From assembly GCF_009684715.1 (NCBI RefSeq), contig NZ_CP016604.1, positions 124,001-188,000 on the forward strand: a DNA stretch of 64,000 nt. The letters are read 5' to 3'. The DNA is from Otariodibacter oris. Lineage in GTDB: Bacteria; Pseudomonadota; Gammaproteobacteria; Enterobacterales; Pasteurellaceae. The position numbers and the translations under genes were made by a program. The notes under the pieces were generated by a model that did no database searches, was not told the origin of the DNA, and saw only the letters and a list, made by a program, of their open reading frames with translations. Positions 36,385-45,848 of the stretch are shown here, piece by piece; positions within the stretch are counted from its first letter, which is position 1; each line of letters begins with the position of its first letter.

Positions 36385-36795
36385 ATCTAAAACTCGAACA
36401 CTTAATCGTGATACGGCACAAAGCTCGTCTTTTTCGTTATAGATATCAATTTGCCACACTTGGCTTGAACCGCCTAGATGGACTGGCTTTGCTCTACCTC
36501 TTGCTTTACCTTGTCTCACTGCTTTTAAATGGCTGATATTTAGCTCTGTTCCTACTGGAATTTGGTTCTCATCACAGCATAATGCCGCACCAAGTGAACC
36601 TAATGTTTCTGCTAATGTTGCTGAAATACCGCCGTGTAATAGCCCAAAAGGTTGAACCGTACGATGATCAACAGGCACGGTTGCTTCTAAATAATCATCA
36701 CCTTGTTGGGTAAATTCGATTCCTAAATGTGAGATAGCAGTTTGTTGGCAGAATTTATTGCAGTCTGCAAGTGACATTGTTTTTTTCCAGATCAT
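36376..36795 (-). CDS. menI: Hotdog-fold acyl-CoA thioesterase (YdiI/MenI-like)
   Basis: A 139-residue hotdog thioesterase. The catalytic region VQPFGLLHGGISATLAETLG with the conserved Glu and HGG is typical of YdiI/MenI, which hydrolyses 1,4-dihydroxy-2-naphthoyl-CoA in menaquinone synthesis. It lies 29 bases downstream of ydiJ, the same pair as ydiI-ydiJ in E. coli, which supports this branch over other hotdog proteins. Confidence 0.85.
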   Translation of the reverse strand: MIWKKTMSLADCNKFCQQTAISHLGIEFTQQGDDYLEATVPVDHRTVQPFGLLHGGISATLAETLGSLGAALCCDENQIPVGTELNISHLKAVRQGKARGRAKPVHLGGSSQVWQIDIYNEKDELCAVSRLSVRVLDKK

Positions 36796-36824
36796 GTTAT
36801 TTCCTTTGTTTTATAAAATAAGTT

Positions 36825-39800
36825 TTACAGAATACTTAATAGTGCCTGAGCAGGATGTTTTAAAAGTTTATGCTCCATCCGTTTTACTTGGCTTCGGCAA
36901 GAGTATCCCGTCGCAAGACAACGTGATAAATTTTTCCCTTGTAATTTTACTTGCCACGATTGCGCATAAATCGCTTTCGACATCACAATATGTTGTGTTT
37001 CATGCCCGAATGTTCCTGCCATACCACAACAACCTGTATTTTCGACACTTAATGTTTCCCCAAAGTGTTCAAAAATTTGTTGCCAGATTTTTTGGCTATT
37101 AGGCAATGCGGTAGATTCGGTGCAATGGGAAAAAAGATACCACGGTAAGCGGTCAGATTCTATGCCTTTTTTGCGATTTTCAAGCGCACCTTTTTGCAAT
37201 TGGTCAAACAGCCATTCGTGAGCTAACAACACCTTAAAATCACCATAATCTTGTTTAAGGATATCTTTATACTCTTCTCGATAAATCAAGGTTAATGCAG
37301 GATCGATCCCGACAATTGGAATCCCTAATTTTGCAATTCGAGTTAAAAAATCAGCCTGATTTTTGGCTGTCTTAGCAAATTGCTTTAAAAATCCTTTAAC
37401 GTGTTGTGCCTTACCCGTTGGTTTGAATGGCAACACAATCGGTTTAAAGCCTAATTTTTGGCAAAGCTGGACAAAATCAGCAATTACATTGGCATCGTAG
37501 TAAGAGGTAAAAGGATCTTGCACGATAAACAAATATTGGTAAATTTCTGTTGATAACTGGCCGCTTGTGACTTTCTGTTCTAGGCTTTCTAAACTTTCCG
37601 CCTGATAGTCAATTTGCTTTAATTGTTTAGCAAGGTTTGGCGACGATAAAGCAGGTAAATCCACCATTCCAATCGTTTTTCCTGCAATTTTTTCGGTAAT
37701 TTTATTGGCACTAAAAAAGTTAAAAAAGGTCGGCTGTTTTGCCATTAATGGCGCTATAAACTCCAAGTTAGAAACCACATAATCTTTGATTGGACGTAAA
37801 TAACGTTGATGATACAAGGCATTAAATTGAGCACGGAAAGTCGGCACATCAATTTTAATTGGGCATTGGCTTGCACAGGCTTTGCAGGCAAGGCAAGTAT
37901 CCATCGCTGCTTTCACTTCGTGGGAAAAATCGTATTCGCTTTTTTTATACAATTGATTGCGTAGTTTTTTCGCAAAATCAACTAACTTGGTTGTTTTTTT
38001 CTGTGTATTAAAAATAAGATTATCAGGCGAAACTTTTTGTTCCGTGAGTAAATGTAGCCATTCACGCACTAATGCAGCACGCCCTTTGGGTGAAAAGACA
38101 CGATTACCTGAGATTTTCATTGAAGGACACATTGTGCTATGCACATCAAAATTAAAGCAGAGTCCATTACCATTACAACTCATAGCCCCTTTGAAAGCAT
38201 CACGCACTTCAATAGGAATCTTGCGATCAAAGTCGGCTCGCATTGTAGAGTTAATAGGATAAAGCTGGGCTTGGCTATCTAAAGGCGTACAAATTTTCCC
38301 TGGATTTAAGCGGTTATGAGGGTCGAATAAGAATTTAATATAACGTAATTCTTGCCAAAGTGTTTCGCCAAAAAAGCGTTCTCCATAGCCAGAACGCATT
38401 CCTTTCCCGTGTTCGCCCCAGATTAACCCACCATATTTTGCGGTTAGCTCAACCACTTGATCTGAAATCTGTTTAAATTTAATCACTTGATCTCTGTCGG
38501 TTAAATCTAACGCTGGACGAACGTGTAACACGCCCGCATCAACGTGTCCGAACATCCCGTATTCTAAGTGATGATCATCTAATAATTTGCGAAACTCTAC
38601 GATATAGTCCGCTAGGTTTTCAGGAGGCACACAAGTGTCTTCAACAAAGGCGATAGGTTTTGCCCATCCTTTTGCATTGCCTAATAATCCCACCGCTTTT
38701 TTACGCATAGCATAAATTTTTTCGATAGAGGCTAAATCATTGCAAAGTTGATAGCCGATCAGACCGCTTGTCTCTTCTGCAATTTTTTGATCGAGAGCTT
38801 GGCAAAGATTGCTGATCAATTGTTCATTTTGTTCTGTATCATTTGAGGCATATTCAACAATATTGATCCCTAAAATTGGGTTATTTTCATCTTCCGTTAA
38901 AAGATCAGATACCGAATGCCAGATAATATCTTGCTTAGCTAAATTGAGTACTTTAGAGTCCACTGTTTCAACTGACAAGGCTTTTGCTTCTAACATAAAC
39001 GGAGCTGAACGTAGTGCCGCATCAAAGGAATTATATTTTACGTTGATCAAGGTGCGGTATTTAGGAATCGGTAACAGATTCAATTTTGCTTCACAAATAA
39101 AGGCGAGAGAACCTTCAGACCCGGTTAAAATTCGGGTCAGATTGAATTCTGTTTCATCTTTATTGAATACATTTTTTAAATCGTAACCTGTCAAAAAGCG
39201 GTTTAATTGAGGTAACTCTTTTAGAACCGTTGGGCGTAATTGTTTACAGCGTTCAAAAATTTCACGGTGCAGATGCTTACCATTGTTCGATAAATTCAGT
39301 GCATCAATATTTGCAGAAAAATTATCAGATCTTACCGCTTCAGTGTCTAATATCTCGCCATTGATCAGTACAGATTTTAATGCCAAAACGTGATCAGAGG
39401 TTTTCCCATATTGCAGAGAACCTTGCCCAGAGGCATCAGTGTTGATCATTCCCCCTAGCGTTGCACGATTACTGGTTGAGAGTTCGGGAGAGAAAAATAA
39501 CCCGTGTGGTTTAAGATATCTATTCAACTGATCTTTCACCACGCCTGCTTGCACTCGTACCCAACGCTCTTTTACGTTTAATTCTAAAATCTGGTTCATA
39601 TGGCGGGATAAATCGACAATGATATTATTATTGAGTGATTGCCCGTTTGTCCCAGTGCCTCCACCTCTAGGCGTGAAGGTTAAAGATCGAAATGCAGGTT
39701 TTTGTGCCAGTTTCGTTAGAATCACAACATCAGCCACTGATTTTGGAAAAAGAATGGCTTGCGGCAACTGTTGATAAACACTGTTATCTGTCGCGAGTGA

Positions 39801-39917
39801 TAAGCGGTCAGCATAATTTGACGCAATATCACCAGAAAAGTGTTGCTGTGTTAAAGCTTTCAGAAAATCTTTAACAGTTGAATTCAGTTTTGGTACATTA
39901 GCTAGGCGAGGGATCAT
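36825..39917 (-). CDS. ydiJ: FAD/FeS oxidoreductase YdiJ (D-2-hydroxyglutarate dehydrogenase type)
   Basis: A large fused flavoprotein of about 1030 residues. The N-terminal FAD-binding domain (PRGGGTGTNGQSLN; STSNRATLGGMINTDASGQG) is followed by the FAD-oxidase C-terminal domain, a ferredoxin-like module with CLACKACASQCP, and a CCG-type C-terminal part (NTGCCGMAGTFGHE). E. coli YdiJ has been reported to oxidise D-2-hydroxyglutarate. An in-frame start lies 14 codons upstream (39959), but MIPRLANVPKLN matches the E. coli N-terminus, so I start at 39917; no strong ribosome site is seen. Downstream partner is menI. Confidence 0.93.
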   Translation of the reverse strand: MIPRLANVPKLNSTVKDFLKALTQQHFSGDIASNYADRLSLATDNSVYQQLPQAILFPKSVADVVILTKLAQKPAFRSLTFTPRGGGTGTNGQSLNNNIIVDLSRHMNQILELNVKERWVRVQAGVVKDQLNRYLKPHGLFFSPELSTSNRATLGGMINTDASGQGSLQYGKTSDHVLALKSVLINGEILDTEAVRSDNFSANIDALNLSNNGKHLHREIFERCKQLRPTVLKELPQLNRFLTGYDLKNVFNKDETEFNLTRILTGSEGSLAFICEAKLNLLPIPKYRTLINVKYNSFDAALRSAPFMLEAKALSVETVDSKVLNLAKQDIIWHSVSDLLTEDENNPILGINIVEYASNDTEQNEQLISNLCQALDQKIAEETSGLIGYQLCNDLASIEKIYAMRKKAVGLLGNAKGWAKPIAFVEDTCVPPENLADYIVEFRKLLDDHHLEYGMFGHVDAGVLHVRPALDLTDRDQVIKFKQISDQVVELTAKYGGLIWGEHGKGMRSGYGERFFGETLWQELRYIKFLFDPHNRLNPGKICTPLDSQAQLYPINSTMRADFDRKIPIEVRDAFKGAMSCNGNGLCFNFDVHSTMCPSMKISGNRVFSPKGRAALVREWLHLLTEQKVSPDNLIFNTQKKTTKLVDFAKKLRNQLYKKSEYDFSHEVKAAMDTCLACKACASQCPIKIDVPTFRAQFNALYHQRYLRPIKDYVVSNLEFIAPLMAKQPTFFNFFSANKITEKIAGKTIGMVDLPALSSPNLAKQLKQIDYQAESLESLEQKVTSGQLSTEIYQYLFIVQDPFTSYYDANVIADFVQLCQKLGFKPIVLPFKPTGKAQHVKGFLKQFAKTAKNQADFLTRIAKLGIPIVGIDPALTLIYREEYKDILKQDYGDFKVLLAHEWLFDQLQKGALENRKKGIESDRLPWYLFSHCTESTALPNSQKIWQQIFEHFGETLSVENTGCCGMAGTFGHETQHIVMSKAIYAQSWQVKLQGKNLSRCLATGYSCRSQVKRMEHKLLKHPAQALLSIL
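38763..38771 (-). repeat. DNA uptake sequence core
   Basis: Exact ACCGCTTGT inside ydiJ, preceded by AG. Confidence 0.75.
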
Positions 39918-40498
39918 AGTTATTTTTATCATTAAAATAAATTGTTGAAATATTAGCAAGATTTAAGATGAGATTTAAGCCTGTAACGATAATTTATCTT
40001 ATAAATTGAAGAAAAAATTGGCTTATGAGTTTAATTTGGTTATAGTCTTGTAGAAATATTATATAAATATTCTAGCTATAATAACGTATTTATGCGGTAG
40101 CTGTAGTTTTTAAGAGCGTTGTTGGTTAATTTTTGCTCAATTAGCTATGTATAAATGGCAATATACTTGAAATTACTATATTTACCTTTATATTTTATTT
40201 AAGCGAATGGAAATATAAGAAGTGCTTAAGGTGATCTTTGCTTATTTTTCCCCTAAATATAAATTATTACGAGAATATGATTTATATTGATTGCTTAAAA
40301 TTTAGCCTTTCATGGAAGGTATTACACTTTTTTACAAAAGTTCCATTTGTATTGAGTTATTTTTTGATAGAATAGATTGGAACTATGGACCTTCTTGGTT
40401 TTTGTGTTTAGAAGGCTATTTAACCTCAACACTACTAGTTGTTTTTAAGTGTTGGACAATTTTTATCTCGTAATGACGATAATATGAGGATTATTAAA
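39918..40498. other. ydiJ-ompA intergenic region and ompA leader
   Basis: About 580 bases, strongly AT-rich. The proximal part before ompA (40390-40454) has two hairpins listed separately. Upstream of these, TAGAAT near 40369 could be an ompA -10. I see no ORF, RNA gene or repeat in the first 350 bases. Confidence 0.45.
40390..40454 (+). promoter_or_regulatory. Two stem-loops in the ompA 5' leader
   Basis: CCTTCT/AGAAGG (40390-40415) and CAACACT/AGTGTTG (40427-40454), each with a 14-base loop, 44 bases before the ATG. E. coli ompA mRNA has stabilising 5' hairpins of this kind; the same role here is inferred. Confidence 0.5.
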
Positions 40499-41590
40499 AT
40501 GAAAAAATCTTTAATTGCATTAGCAGTTTCTGGTTTAGCAGTTGCTTCAGTACAAGCAGCGCCACAAGCAAATACATTCTATGTTGGTGCTAAGACTGGT
40601 TGGGCATCTTTCCACGATGGTTTAACTCAATTTGACGCAAAAGATAATGGTCACGGTAACGGTTTTGGTATTAATCGTAACTCTGTAACTTACGGTGTAT
40701 TTGGTGGCTATCAAATTACTGATAATTTTGCTGTTGAACTTGGTTATGATTATTTTGGTCGAGTTCGTGGTCATAAAAACTTTTCTGGCAAGAAAGATAA
40801 ACTTGCTGCGAAACATTCTGCACACGGTACTCATATCAGCTTAAAGGCAAGTTACCCAGTTCTTGCTGATTTAGATGTTTATGGTCGTGTTGGTGCAGCA
40901 TTAGTTCGTTCTGATTATTTTGAACAAGAGAAAGCAAGAACTCCACGCAAACAAGCTCATAATTTGAAAACTTCTCTTATGTTAGCAGGTGGTGTTGAGT
41001 ATGCAATTACTCCTTCATTAGCAGCTCGTGTTGAATATCAATGGTTAAGCCGTGTTGGTAATATGGACAAAGGAATTCGTAAAGAAGGAAGAGAGTCAAA
41101 TACCCAATATAGCCCAGATATCCACTCTGTAAGTGCTGGTTTATCATACCGTTTTGCTCAAGGTCCAGCTCCAGTAGTTGAACCAGAAGTTATTACTAAA
41201 AACTTCGCATTCAGTTCAGATGTATTATTTGACTTCGGTAAAGCAAGCTTAAAACCTGAATCAGCAGCTGCATTAGATGAAGCAAATGGTGAAATCAATA
41301 AATTAGGTTTAGCTTCTCCAGCTATCCAAGTTAGTGGCTATACAGACCGTATCGGTTCAGATGCATCTAACTTAAAACTTTCACAACGTCGTGCTGAATC
41401 AGTAGCTAACTACATGGTATCTAAAGGTGTTAACCCTGCTAACGTAACAGCAGTAGGTTATGGTGAAGCAAACCCTGTAACTGGCAACACTTGTGATGCA
41501 GTTCAAGGTCGTAAAGCATTAATTGCTTGTTTAGCACCAGACCGTCGTGTTGAATTACAAGTTCAAGGTTCTAAAGAAATTGTAATGTAA
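40499..41590 (+). CDS. ompA: Outer-membrane protein OmpA (P5 type)
   Basis: Eight-stranded barrel porin with a peptidoglycan-binding C-terminal domain. The ATG at 40499 follows GAGGA (40486-40490) and starts a classical signal peptide (residues 1-20, ending SVQA); an in-frame ATG 60 bases upstream would add an unlikely extension. The barrel occupies about residues 21-220, then a short PAPVVEPE hinge, then the OmpA-like domain (DFGKASLKPES, SGYTDRIGSD, LKLSQRRAESVANYM). A cysteine pair lies in the C-terminal loop, as in enteric OmpA. Total 363 residues. It is followed by a strong terminator. Confidence 0.96.
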   Translation: MKKSLIALAVSGLAVASVQAAPQANTFYVGAKTGWASFHDGLTQFDAKDNGHGNGFGINRNSVTYGVFGGYQITDNFAVELGYDYFGRVRGHKNFSGKKDKLAAKHSAHGTHISLKASYPVLADLDVYGRVGAALVRSDYFEQEKARTPRKQAHNLKTSLMLAGGVEYAITPSLAARVEYQWLSRVGNMDKGIRKEGRESNTQYSPDIHSVSAGLSYRFAQGPAPVVEPEVITKNFAFSSDVLFDFGKASLKPESAAALDEANGEINKLGLASPAIQVSGYTDRIGSDASNLKLSQRRAESVANYMVSKGVNPANVTAVGYGEANPVTGNTCDAVQGRKALIACLAPDRRVELQVQGSKEIVM

Positions 41591-41613
41591 TAACTTTTGG
41601 AAGTTAGTTTAGT

Positions 41614-41645
41614 AAAAATGCCCGCTCTCTAAGTGGGCATTTTTT
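41614..41645 (+). terminator. Intrinsic terminator of ompA
   Basis: Arms AAAATGCCC / GGGCATTTT with a TTTTT tail; lies between ompA and the convergent matP. Confidence 0.9.
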
Positions 41646-41660
41646 ATTATGTGATATGAC

Positions 41661-42107
41661 TTATTTTAAAAGCGATTGTAGATTTTTTTTCATATTATCA
41701 ATTTGAGAGAGATAAATTTGCTTTTGTTCTAATTCATCAATTAAGTAATGAATACTTTCTGAAAGCGTAAGTTCCATTTGATTAGAAATTTTTGCAAGGC
41801 GTTGCCAGCTAGAATATTCTAGGTCAATGGATTTTTTCTTTGTCGATTGTAATTCGGCATTAAAGAAACGTTTTCGCTTTGCTCGAATAGATTGTCTCAT
41901 CTTTTTTCGTTGCTCAGCAGTCATTTCTTCTTTTACCCATTGTTCAATTTCTTCTGGGGCGTTTTGTAGCGTAATGAGAATTTGAACCTTTAATTCAATT
42001 AAGCTTGTTTCTGTATGCTTTGTTATATTTATGCCTTCTCTGTATTTTTTTAATAAATATTGCCATTTCCAGTTAGCTTCTTGAATTTCTAATTTTTGAT
42101 ATCGCAT
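41661..42107 (-). CDS. matP: Macrodomain Ter protein MatP
   Basis: DNA-binding organiser of the chromosome terminus, 148 residues. The start MRYQKLEIQEANWKWQYLLKKYREG and the ribbon-helix-helix region (RAKRKRFFNAELQSTKKKSI, DLEYSSWQRL) match the MatP family, and the C-terminal coiled coil (LIDELEQKQIY...) would bridge matS sites. The order ompA-matP-lonH(ycbZ)-fabA is the same as in E. coli. Its presence suggests, but does not prove, that matS sites exist in this chromosome. Confidence 0.93.
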   Translation of the reverse strand: MRYQKLEIQEANWKWQYLLKKYREGINITKHTETSLIELKVQILITLQNAPEEIEQWVKEEMTAEQRKKMRQSIRAKRKRFFNAELQSTKKKSIDLEYSSWQRLAKISNQMELTLSESIHYLIDELEQKQIYLSQIDNMKKNLQSLLK

Positions 42108-42269
42108 ATATCCCTCCTCTTTCCAAGAAGTATAGCGGATGGATTGTTTTTATTAAAGATAGTCGGACTTTATTCTCATTGCTGGAAATTTATGAGATTA
42201 ACTAATCCACTAATGAATATTAGTAGTGAGATAGGTATAATGAGGAAAAATTTATTTTGAGGCTTTTTT

Positions 42270-43901
42270 GTGCAGATATCTCCTTTAGCGTGGCAATCTT
42301 TAATTCTTGATTATCCTTTTTCTTCAACTGGAAAAAAGGTGAGTTTCTTTGATTTTCAGTCGAAAGCTCAGCAAGCTATTGACCAATTTGTTGTCAGCCA
42401 TACTGGCAGTTTATTGGTATTAAAAACGGAAACCTTGCCTGAGTTTTTGGTTGAGATTCAGGCAAGATTATCCAGAGAAAACAATAAAACGCTTTTAGCG
42501 ACAGACTTTAATCGCAATAGCTTATTGGGTTACAGTGTTTTCTTGGAAAAAGATAATAAGATAGAAAACATTGAAGGGGCGTTGCAACAAGTTAATGGGG
42601 GGATCCTTATCCTCGATATTCATACTTTGCTGTTGGATGTCGCTCAATGGGATAAATTAAAACAAGCATTATTATTTGGATTTTATGAGCCGATCTCTGC
42701 AAATGCTTTACCTCTTTCTCAACCAATGCAGGAGTCTAAATTCAAATTAGTATTGGTGGGAAGTCGAGAAGATATCGCTACATTAGCCACTTATGATGAA
42801 ACACTCTATCAATTTGCTCAATATGCTGAGGTAGAAACCTATCTTAGATTGGATAACAACACCACTCAACAATGGGGCGATTATGTTCAATCTGTAGCTA
42901 AATCTTCCGTAGGTAAATCCTTTTCTACCAAAGGGCTTAATCAACTTTTAGGCTATTATATTCGCGAAAGTGAAAGCCAAGAGATCGTATCTATTTCCCC
43001 AACATTACTGAATAAATATCTCGTTGGATTAGCCCAATTCTTTTCTGAGCAAGAGGAATTGGATGATATTAATACTTACTTTGAGTACTTAGAAAAGCAA
43101 GCATCTTCTTTCAGTGAATACACCACGCAAGATATTTTAAATCATCAGCTTCGTATTGATACAGAAGGTAAAGCTGTTGGGCAAATTAATGGATTATCGG
43201 TGGTAGAGTTTGATGGTGTGCCATTTTCTTTTGGTGAGCCATTACGAATTAGTTGTAATGTACAGTACGGTGAAGGTGAAATTCACGATATCGAGCGAAA
43301 AGTGGAGCTAGGGGGCAATATTCACTCAAAAGGGATTTTATTAGCCCAGTCGTGTTTAGCGCATTTATTAGAATTACCAACACAGCTTCCTTTTTCAGCA
43401 TCGTTAGCTTTTGAACAATCTTATGGTGAAATTGATGGAGACAGCTCTTCACTCGCCATTTTTTGCGCCTTAATCAGTGCATTATCTGCATTACCTTTGC
43501 CTCAGTCTATTGCGGTAACTGGCGCTATCGATCAGTTTGGCAATGTGTTAAGCGTTGGGGGAGTAAATCAGAAAATTGAGGGATTTTTTAATATTTGCCA
43601 AGCTCGAGGTTTAACAGGCAAACAGGGCGTCATTATCCCTAAAGTATGTATTAAGCACCTCAGTTTAAAGCCTGAAGTATTCACAGCAATAAAAGGCCAA
43701 CAATTTTTTATTTGGACAGTTTCAGATGTATTTGAAGCAATGACTATTTTATTTGAGCACTATTTTTCTGACAAAGACTTACCTGCAGATAGTGATGAAT
43801 CATCTATATTCAGTTTAATTCATGAAAAATTTGATAAGTATTCAAATAGTACAGAAACAAGCGGTTCATTCTTTACTAAATTTTGCAAATTTTTACGCTA
43901 A
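42270..43901 (+). CDS. Lon-protease-like protein LonH (YcbZ)
   Basis: A 543-residue member of the YcbZ/LonH family. The N-terminal half has the outline of an AAA+ domain but no intact Walker A (the region reads SHTGSLLVLKTETL), while the C-terminal half is a Lon-type serine protease with catalytic Ser in EIDGDSSSLAIF and Lys in GGVNQKIEGFF. Substrates are unknown. Located between matP and fabA, as in enterobacteria. An uptake sequence sits at the 3' end. Confidence 0.9.
   Translation: MQISPLAWQSLILDYPFSSTGKKVSFFDFQSKAQQAIDQFVVSHTGSLLVLKTETLPEFLVEIQARLSRENNKTLLATDFNRNSLLGYSVFLEKDNKIENIEGALQQVNGGILILDIHTLLLDVAQWDKLKQALLFGFYEPISANALPLSQPMQESKFKLVLVGSREDIATLATYDETLYQFAQYAEVETYLRLDNNTTQQWGDYVQSVAKSSVGKSFSTKGLNQLLGYYIRESESQEIVSISPTLLNKYLVGLAQFFSEQEELDDINTYFEYLEKQASSFSEYTTQDILNHQLRIDTEGKAVGQINGLSVVEFDGVPFSFGEPLRISCNVQYGEGEIHDIERKVELGGNIHSKGILLAQSCLAHLLELPTQLPFSASLAFEQSYGEIDGDSSSLAIFCALISALSALPLPQSIAVTGAIDQFGNVLSVGGVNQKIEGFFNICQARGLTGKQGVIIPKVCIKHLSLKPEVFTAIKGQQFFIWTVSDVFEAMTILFEHYFSDKDLPADSDESSIFSLIHEKFDKYSNSTETSGSFFTKFCKFLR
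43857..43865 (+). repeat. DNA uptake sequence core
   Basis: Exact ACAAGCGGT near the 3' end of the LonH gene. Confidence 0.75.
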
Positions 43902-44014
43902 ACTGCTCGGATAAGTCAGCTTACATCTGTTAGCTTTTTAAAAAGTCTGTTATGATTGGATCGTATATATAGCTATATAGAGTAAAGTTTTACCCATTAT
44001 TATAGGAAAAAATA

Positions 44015-44545
44015 ATGAACAGTTGTAAACCAATCATTAAATCAAGTTATGATTATCAGGATCTCCTCGCATCAGGTCGTGGAGAGCTTTTTGGTCCAGA
44101 AGGCCCTCAGTTACCTGCACCATCAATGTTAATGATGGATAGAATTACTCAAATCAATGATACAGAAGGATTATTTAAAAAAGGCTATATTGAGGCTGAA
44201 TTAGATATTCATGATGATTTGCCTTTCTTTGGATGCCATTTTATTGGTGATCCAGTGATGCCAGGATGTTTAGGACTAGATGCTATGTGGCAATTAGTTG
44301 GCTTCTTCCTTGGTTGGATTGGTGGTAAAGGTAAAGGACGCGCACTCGGTGTAGGTGAAGTTAAATTTACGGGTCAGATTTTACCCTCTTCTAAAAAAGT
44401 GATTTATCGAATCAATATGAAACGAGTCATCAATCGTAAACTTGTGATGGGCGTTGCTGATGGTGAAGTGGAAGTCGATGGTCGCATTATTTATACCGCG
44501 ACAGATCTAAAAGTGGGATTGTTCCAAGATACTACTACATTCTAA
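44015..44545 (+). CDS. fabA: 3-hydroxydecanoyl-ACP dehydratase/isomerase
   Basis: Dehydratase and trans-2/cis-3 isomerase that starts unsaturated fatty acid synthesis. A 176-residue single hotdog domain with the catalytic histidine in [20 protein letters not shown] and the paired Asp further on (LGLDAMWQ). The length is near the E. coli 172. Stand-alone gene, in the conserved matP-lonH-fabA neighbourhood. Confidence 0.97.
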   Translation: MNSCKPIIKSSYDYQDLLASGRGELFGPEGPQLPAPSMLMMDRITQINDTEGLFKKGYIEAELDIHDDLPFFGCHFIGDPVMPGCLGLDAMWQLVGFFLGWIGGKGKGRALGVGEVKFTGQILPSSKKVIYRINMKRVINRKLVMGVADGEVEVDGRIIYTATDLKVGLFQDTTTF

Positions 44546-44575
44546 ATCTAGCTTTCTAGTACAGTCTGCTAGTTT

Positions 44576-44591
44576 TGCGATACGCATCGTA
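44576..44591 (+). promoter_or_regulatory. CRP-S site of the comNOPQ operon
   Basis: TGCGA-TACGCA-TCGTA, with a preceding TTT and following GAA, matching the CRP-S consensus (TGCGA-N6-TCGCA) at nine of ten positions. Such sites need both CRP and Sxy and mark competence promoters in Pasteurellaceae. It is 74-89 bases before the comN start. Confidence 0.8.
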
Positions 44592-44664
44592 GAATTACCT
44601 ATCCAATATTTACATAAAAACTGTTCAGTTTAATATCTTCCCCAATAAATAACGGGGAAGATAT

Positions 44665-45177
44665 ATGTATCGTGCTTTTACTCTGATTGAGCTACTGACT
44701 GTACTGTCGATTACTTTCATCTCTATTTATTTCATTTCCCCTGTTATTTATCGTTTACAAGATCAGATTATCTTATCTAGTGAAATCGAAAATATAAGAT
44801 CATTCTTTTATCTTATTCAATCTAAAGCGAGATATACAAAACAAAACTATTCAGTGAATATTAAACAAGATGATAAGAGTTTTTGTATTATTGCTATTAA
44901 AAAAATAGATGGGCTATTTAATAAATGTAATTGTTTTTCTATTAATTTATGTGATATTCAATCTGAGTATTTTATTTATCGTAATATTTCAAATGATATT
45001 TTATTAAAGAGTAATGGATTATATCCAAAGCCATTCCTAAGCATTGATGGTAGATCGGGTAAATTAGAATCCAAATGTTTAGGATTACGAAGAAATAATG
45101 AAGGTAGAGTTTTACAGTTTGATCAGAATGGGCTAATTAATGTTATTCAGAAGAAAAAACGTAGCAAATGTAGTTAA
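44665..45177 (+). CDS. comN: Competence pseudopilin ComN (PpdA-like)
   Basis: A 170-residue type IV pilin-like protein. A very short leader MYRA precedes the N-methylation motif FTLIELLTVL, where prepilin peptidase would cut before Phe, followed by a hydrophobic helix. Remaining sequence is a variable globular domain with several cysteines. It corresponds in position to H. influenzae comN (HI0938) and E. coli ppdA, first of four pseudopilin genes upstream of recC. Preceded by a CRP-S site and GGGGAAG ribosome site. Confidence 0.85.
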   Translation: MYRAFTLIELLTVLSITFISIYFISPVIYRLQDQIILSSEIENIRSFFYLIQSKARYTKQNYSVNIKQDDKSFCIIAIKKIDGLFNKCNCFSINLCDIQSEYFIYRNISNDILLKSNGLYPKPFLSIDGRSGKLESKCLGLRRNNEGRVLQFDQNGLINVIQKKKRSKCS

Positions 45178-45847
45178 GATAGTTAAACCTGCTTTTAGTA
45201 TGATAGAAATTCTTATTTCTTTAGCGATAGGAACATTATTGATTTTTTCTTTATCAAAATTTTATAGCCATATTTATATTCAACATTCAAAAAATAATGA
45301 GTTATTGAATATTCAAAAGCAAACCCATCAATTATTGGATTATTTCCAGCAACATTTACAACATATCGGCTACCAAGGTGAATTTAGAGAAAAGAGTAAT
45401 TACTCTTTATTTACTGATAATGGAAAGCCTTATTCTTTAAATTCACCCGATTGTTTTCTCTTTTTATATGATTTAGACAGTGATGGGTGTATTGGGCATC
45501 GATACAAAAAAAGAAGTTGTACAACAAAAGTTAAGAATAAAACTAAAGATATCAGTAAAGAGATCTTTGGTTTCAAATTAAAGTCGAAATCAGTTTATAT
45601 TTTTGAAGATGATTCAATGAGAAATTGTAGAAAAGAAAGATGTAAGCAATTACTTACTCAGTGTCATAAGGGGAAATGGCGTAAATTGACAGCCTTAGCT
45701 GATTATGCAGTAGAAAATTTATCTTTTAGATGGGTAGAAGAAGGGAAATTGATGAGAACAGAACTGGCAATGCAATCTAAAAAATATAAAAATATTAAAT
45801 ATAGTGCGGTGATCTATAGCTATATTTTTAATCATATTAATCCATAA
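45140..45847 (+). CDS. comO: Competence pseudopilin ComO (PpdB-like)
   Basis: A 235-residue pilin-like protein. The prepilin cleavage region is KPA-FSMIEILISLAIG (Glu at +5 after a longer, basic leader of about 19 residues), then one hydrophobic helix and a globular domain containing several cysteines. It overlaps the end of comN by 38 bases in another frame, indicating translational coupling. Position matches H. influenzae comO and E. coli ppdB. Confidence 0.82.
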   Translation: MLFRRKNVANVVKIVKPAFSMIEILISLAIGTLLIFSLSKFYSHIYIQHSKNNELLNIQKQTHQLLDYFQQHLQHIGYQGEFREKSNYSLFTDNGKPYSLNSPDCFLFLYDLDSDGCIGHRYKKRSCTTKVKNKTKDISKEIFGFKLKSKSVYIFEDDSMRNCRKERCKQLLTQCHKGKWRKLTALADYAVENLSFRWVEEGKLMRTELAMQSKKYKNIKYSAVIYSYIFNHINP

Positions 45848-45848
45848 T

